Assembly: GCA_937967875.1 (NCBI GenBank)
Contig: CALBTQ010000819.1
Span: 1-7,942, forward strand
Reading direction: 5' to 3'
Source: an uncultured Pseudomonadota bacterium
GTDB taxonomy: Bacteria > Lernaellota > Lernaellaia > Lernaellales > Lernaellaceae
Length of the DNA stretch: 7,942 nucleotides
Shown here one piece after another: positions 6,700 through 7,942 of the stretch. A program made the position numbers and the translations under genes. Under the pieces are notes generated by a model, which was not told the DNA's origin, searched no databases, and saw only the letters and a program-made list of their open reading frames with translations. The stretch's first letter is position 1, and each line of letters opens with the position of its first letter.

Positions 6700-7554
6700 A
6701 TGCATACAGTTATGGTCATCAGCCCTCATGCTGATGATGCCGCCGCGTTTTGTGGGGCCACCATTGCGAAATTTGCCGACGAAGGCCGGCTCGTCATCCT
6801 CGTGCGTGTGACGGACGATGCCAAAGATTCGGTCGGTCTCACAATGGAGGAAACCAAGAAACGCAACGCCGAGGAAATGCGGGAAGCGGCCCGCATTCTG
6901 GGGATTGCCGAGATAATCGATTTGGGATTCGAAACCGACTGTCTGGCCGATGTTTCGCTGATCGCCCTGCGCGAACGCTTCGTGTATTTGCTGCGCAAGC
7001 ACCGCCCGTTCGCCGTCTTTACCTTTGACCCATTCGGTGTCCACGAAGGGAACATGGACCACATCCGCGTTGCGCAGGCTGTGGAGGATGCGTTTTGGGT
7101 TTCATGTTTCGACCTCCATCACCCGGAACATTTCGCCGAAGGGCTGAATCCGTTTTCCGTTTGCGAACGTTGGTACTTTGGGAGCAACCTACCACATGCA
7201 AACCACGCCGAAGATGTAACCGCCTCTCTTGCCCGACGGATTGACGCCATGTGCGCTCACAGGACGATGATGCGAAATACAATCAATCAATTTATCCTGC
7301 AACTTGCGACATGGGGACGCCGCGTCCCGCTTTTGGAGAAGTCCAGAGACGGCGATATGAAGCCGTTGCTGTCCGAGGTGATTGTCAGCCAGGCGCGCGC
7401 GGCAGCGGAGAAGCACGGTCTTGGAAAGGATCGATTCGCTGAAGAATTTCGGTTTGTTCGCTTTGGCAATCTGGAGAATCTGCTTCAGAGCTTGAGCGAG
7501 CCGATCGATGGGACGGCATCTGCGCCGCGCCGACCAAACCCGGATGGCGAATGA
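6700..7554 (+). CDS. PIG-L/LmbE family zinc-dependent N-acetyl sugar deacetylase
   Basis: 284 residues from ATG 6700 to TGA, a usual length for the family. The N-terminus MHTVMVISPHADDAAAFCG carries the family's first motif, normally (A/P)HPDDE. H10 and D13 are expected zinc ligands and D12 the expected catalytic base; Pro is Ala and the final Glu is Ala. The second motif, TFDPFGVHEGNMDH, supplies D120 and H121, the expected third zinc ligand. The C-terminal half (AHRTMM, EEFRFVRFG) also looks PIG-L-like. No signal peptide, so cytoplasmic. Family members de-N-acetylate GlcNAc-containing molecules (for example in GPI, mycothiol and bacillithiol synthesis, or chitooligosaccharide use). Beside exported GH92/GH2 enzymes, catabolism of an N-acetylated sugar taken up after glycan trimming is plausible but not shown. 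It lies 23 bases after the second GH92 gene, so probably cotranscribed. Starting at 6673 would add nine residues (MTKSSKDAH) that family alignment does not require. Confidence 0.9.
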   Translation: MHTVMVISPHADDAAAFCGATIAKFADEGRLVILVRVTDDAKDSVGLTMEETKKRNAEEMREAARILGIAEIIDLGFETDCLADVSLIALRERFVYLLRKHRPFAVFTFDPFGVHEGNMDHIRVAQAVEDAFWVSCFDLHHPEHFAEGLNPFSVCERWYFGSNLPHANHAEDVTASLARRIDAMCAHRTMMRNTINQFILQLATWGRRVPLLEKSRDGDMKPLLSEVIVSQARAAAEKHGLGKDRFAEEFRFVRFGNLENLLQSLSEPIDGTASAPRRPNPDGE

Positions 7555-7581
7555 AGGAACTCGGCATGTCCGCGCCGTATC

Positions 7582-7617
7582 ACCTTTCGAGGACCGTCTT
7601 TATTCGGACTGAAAGGT
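7582..7617 (+). other. Imperfect hairpin after PIG-L gene
   Basis: ACCTTTC (7582-7588) and GAAAGGT (7611-7617) are a perfect 7-bp inverted repeat. Inside it, CCG and CGG can pair around an eight-base loop (TCTTTATT). No U tract follows, so an intrinsic terminator is unlikely. The right arm contains the only SD-like AAAGG before the ATG at 7629, so it could affect that start. Its significance is uncertain, since a 7-bp arm can occur by chance. Confidence 0.35.
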
Positions 7618-7628
7618 AGAACTTGGCA

Positions 7629-7766
7629 ATGAAACGAAAGCTCCGTCATCTCATCAGATTTTTTCTCGTCATTCTATTGGCGGTCTGCTTTGCTTGCGAT
7701 GACAAGGATGTCCCGAGGGGCAAGTCGGTGCGCCATTCGCCCCATGGCATCCACTACAAGCGGTGA
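7629..7766 (+). CDS. Small putative lipoprotein, 45 residues
   Basis: ATG to TGA, 45 residues, too short for routine ORF calling. The N-terminus MKRKLRHLIR is basic, followed by FFLVILLAVCFAC, a good export core ending in a lipobox-like CFAC with C23, then DDKD. The signal resembles those of the two upstream GH92 lipoproteins. The remaining 20 residues (VPRGKSVRHSPHGIHYKR at the end) match nothing I recognise. The only SD-like element is AAAGG at 7612-7616, 12 bases away, which is rather far. From 7669 on it overlaps, antiparallel, a reading frame with heme-like motifs. It may be a genuine small lipoprotein, the 5' end of a longer lipoprotein gene broken by a frameshift or assembly joint, or fortuitous. 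Confidence 0.4.
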   Translation: MKRKLRHLIRFFLVILLAVCFACDDKDVPRGKSVRHSPHGIHYKR

Positions 7767-7899
7767 TTGGAATGTCGTTGTCGTGGACGTCCGAACGGCA
7801 TGCCGTGCAATCCGCACGTTTCCAACCGGAATGCGTCTGCGTCAGGAGATTGATTTTCGCCTTCGGCGTCGCGGAGGAAACGGCATCCACGTCATTGTC
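7669..7899 (-). CDS. C-terminal fragment of a c-type-cytochrome-like Cys/His protein, 5'-truncated
   Basis: Minus-strand frame entering from the right adapter and ending at TGA (7671-7669); 76 residues are insert-derived, and the LFRS before them is translated adapter. It contains CTACR (7795-7809), one base from a CxxCH heme site (CGT for CAT), a canonical heme-binding CSGCH followed by GANGAP (7744-7758), and CPSGHPCH near the end. HSGWKRADC before the first Cys pair and CHGANG after the second resemble exported multiheme or CHG-repeat proteins. Codons in the upstream half mostly end in G or C, as in genuine genes here; the last eight or so do not. If real, it is an exported electron-transfer or Cys-rich protein transcribed towards the mannosidase operon. 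It overlaps the + strand lipoprotein ORF by 98 bases, so one of the two or the local assembly is doubtful. Confidence 0.42.
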   Translation of the reverse strand, partial: DNDVDAVSSATPKAKINLLTQTHSGWKRADCTACRSDVHDNDIPITACSGCHGANGAPTCPSGHPCHRKQSRPPIE

Positions 7900-7942
7900 A
7901 GATCGGAAGAGCACACGTCTGAACTCCAGTCACCGAATACGA
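7900..7942 (+). other. Illumina read-2/index adapter remnant (not biological)
   Basis: AGATCGGAAGAGC at 7900-7912 begins the standard TruSeq 3' adapter, which runs to CCAGTCAC at 7933. The next eight bases, CGAATACG, are in the position of a sample index, and the final A matches the first base after the index. The insert therefore ends at 7899. Confidence 0.98.

Noticed and set aside
7551..7619. 22-codon ORF overlapping the PIG-L stop as ATGA
   Set aside because: Very short, no recognisable feature, and the hairpin occupies its second half.
7696..7942. Open + strand frame running into the right adapter
   Set aside because: Arg-rich translation typical of antisense to a coding strand, ending in adapter peptide SEEHTSELQS.

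Overview
The window is an assembled contig flanked by Illumina library adapters: positions 1-44 match the P5/read-1 adapter, and 7900-7942 match the read-2/index adapter plus a probable index. Only about 45-7899 is biological. The insert is moderately GC-rich bacterial DNA, densely coding on the + strand. The organism cannot be named. The Asp-repeat (DDDxA) linkers on exported proteins, lipobox signal peptides and a GH2 protein ending in Gly-Ser-Gly-Cys-Gly-Cys suggest an uncultured Gram-negative-type lineage, perhaps near deltaproteobacteria/Myxococcota or an environmental candidate phylum. That placement is low-confidence inference.

Layout: (1) 46-1896, the 3' part of a glycoside hydrolase family 2 gene (beta-glucuronidase/beta-galactosidase fold), cut at the left edge and ending in an Asp-repeat tail. 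(2) 1928-4303, a family GH92 exo-alpha-mannosidase lipoprotein with an Asp-rich linker just after its lipidated Cys. (3) 4328-6676, a second, clearly paralogous GH92 lipoprotein without that linker. (4) 6700-7554, a cytoplasmic PIG-L/LmbE-type zinc deacetylase. Gaps are 31, 24 and 23 bases and all genes point the same way, so they read as one operon.

The right end (7555-7899) is ambiguous. A 45-residue + strand lipoprotein-like ORF (7629-7766) overlaps, antiparallel, the end of a - strand reading frame with c-type-cytochrome-like Cys motifs (7669-7899). One may be spurious, or the contig may be chimeric there.

Working model (inference): two surface or periplasmic GH92 enzymes remove terminal alpha-mannose, the GH2 enzyme cleaves a beta-linked sugar of the same glycan, and the PIG-L enzyme de-N-acetylates an imported amino-sugar product. 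A mannose- and N-acetylhexosamine-containing glycan such as an N-glycan or a microbial mannan/heteroglycan would fit. Transporters, regulators and the operon promoter are not in the window. I see no RNA gene, CRISPR array or mobile element.
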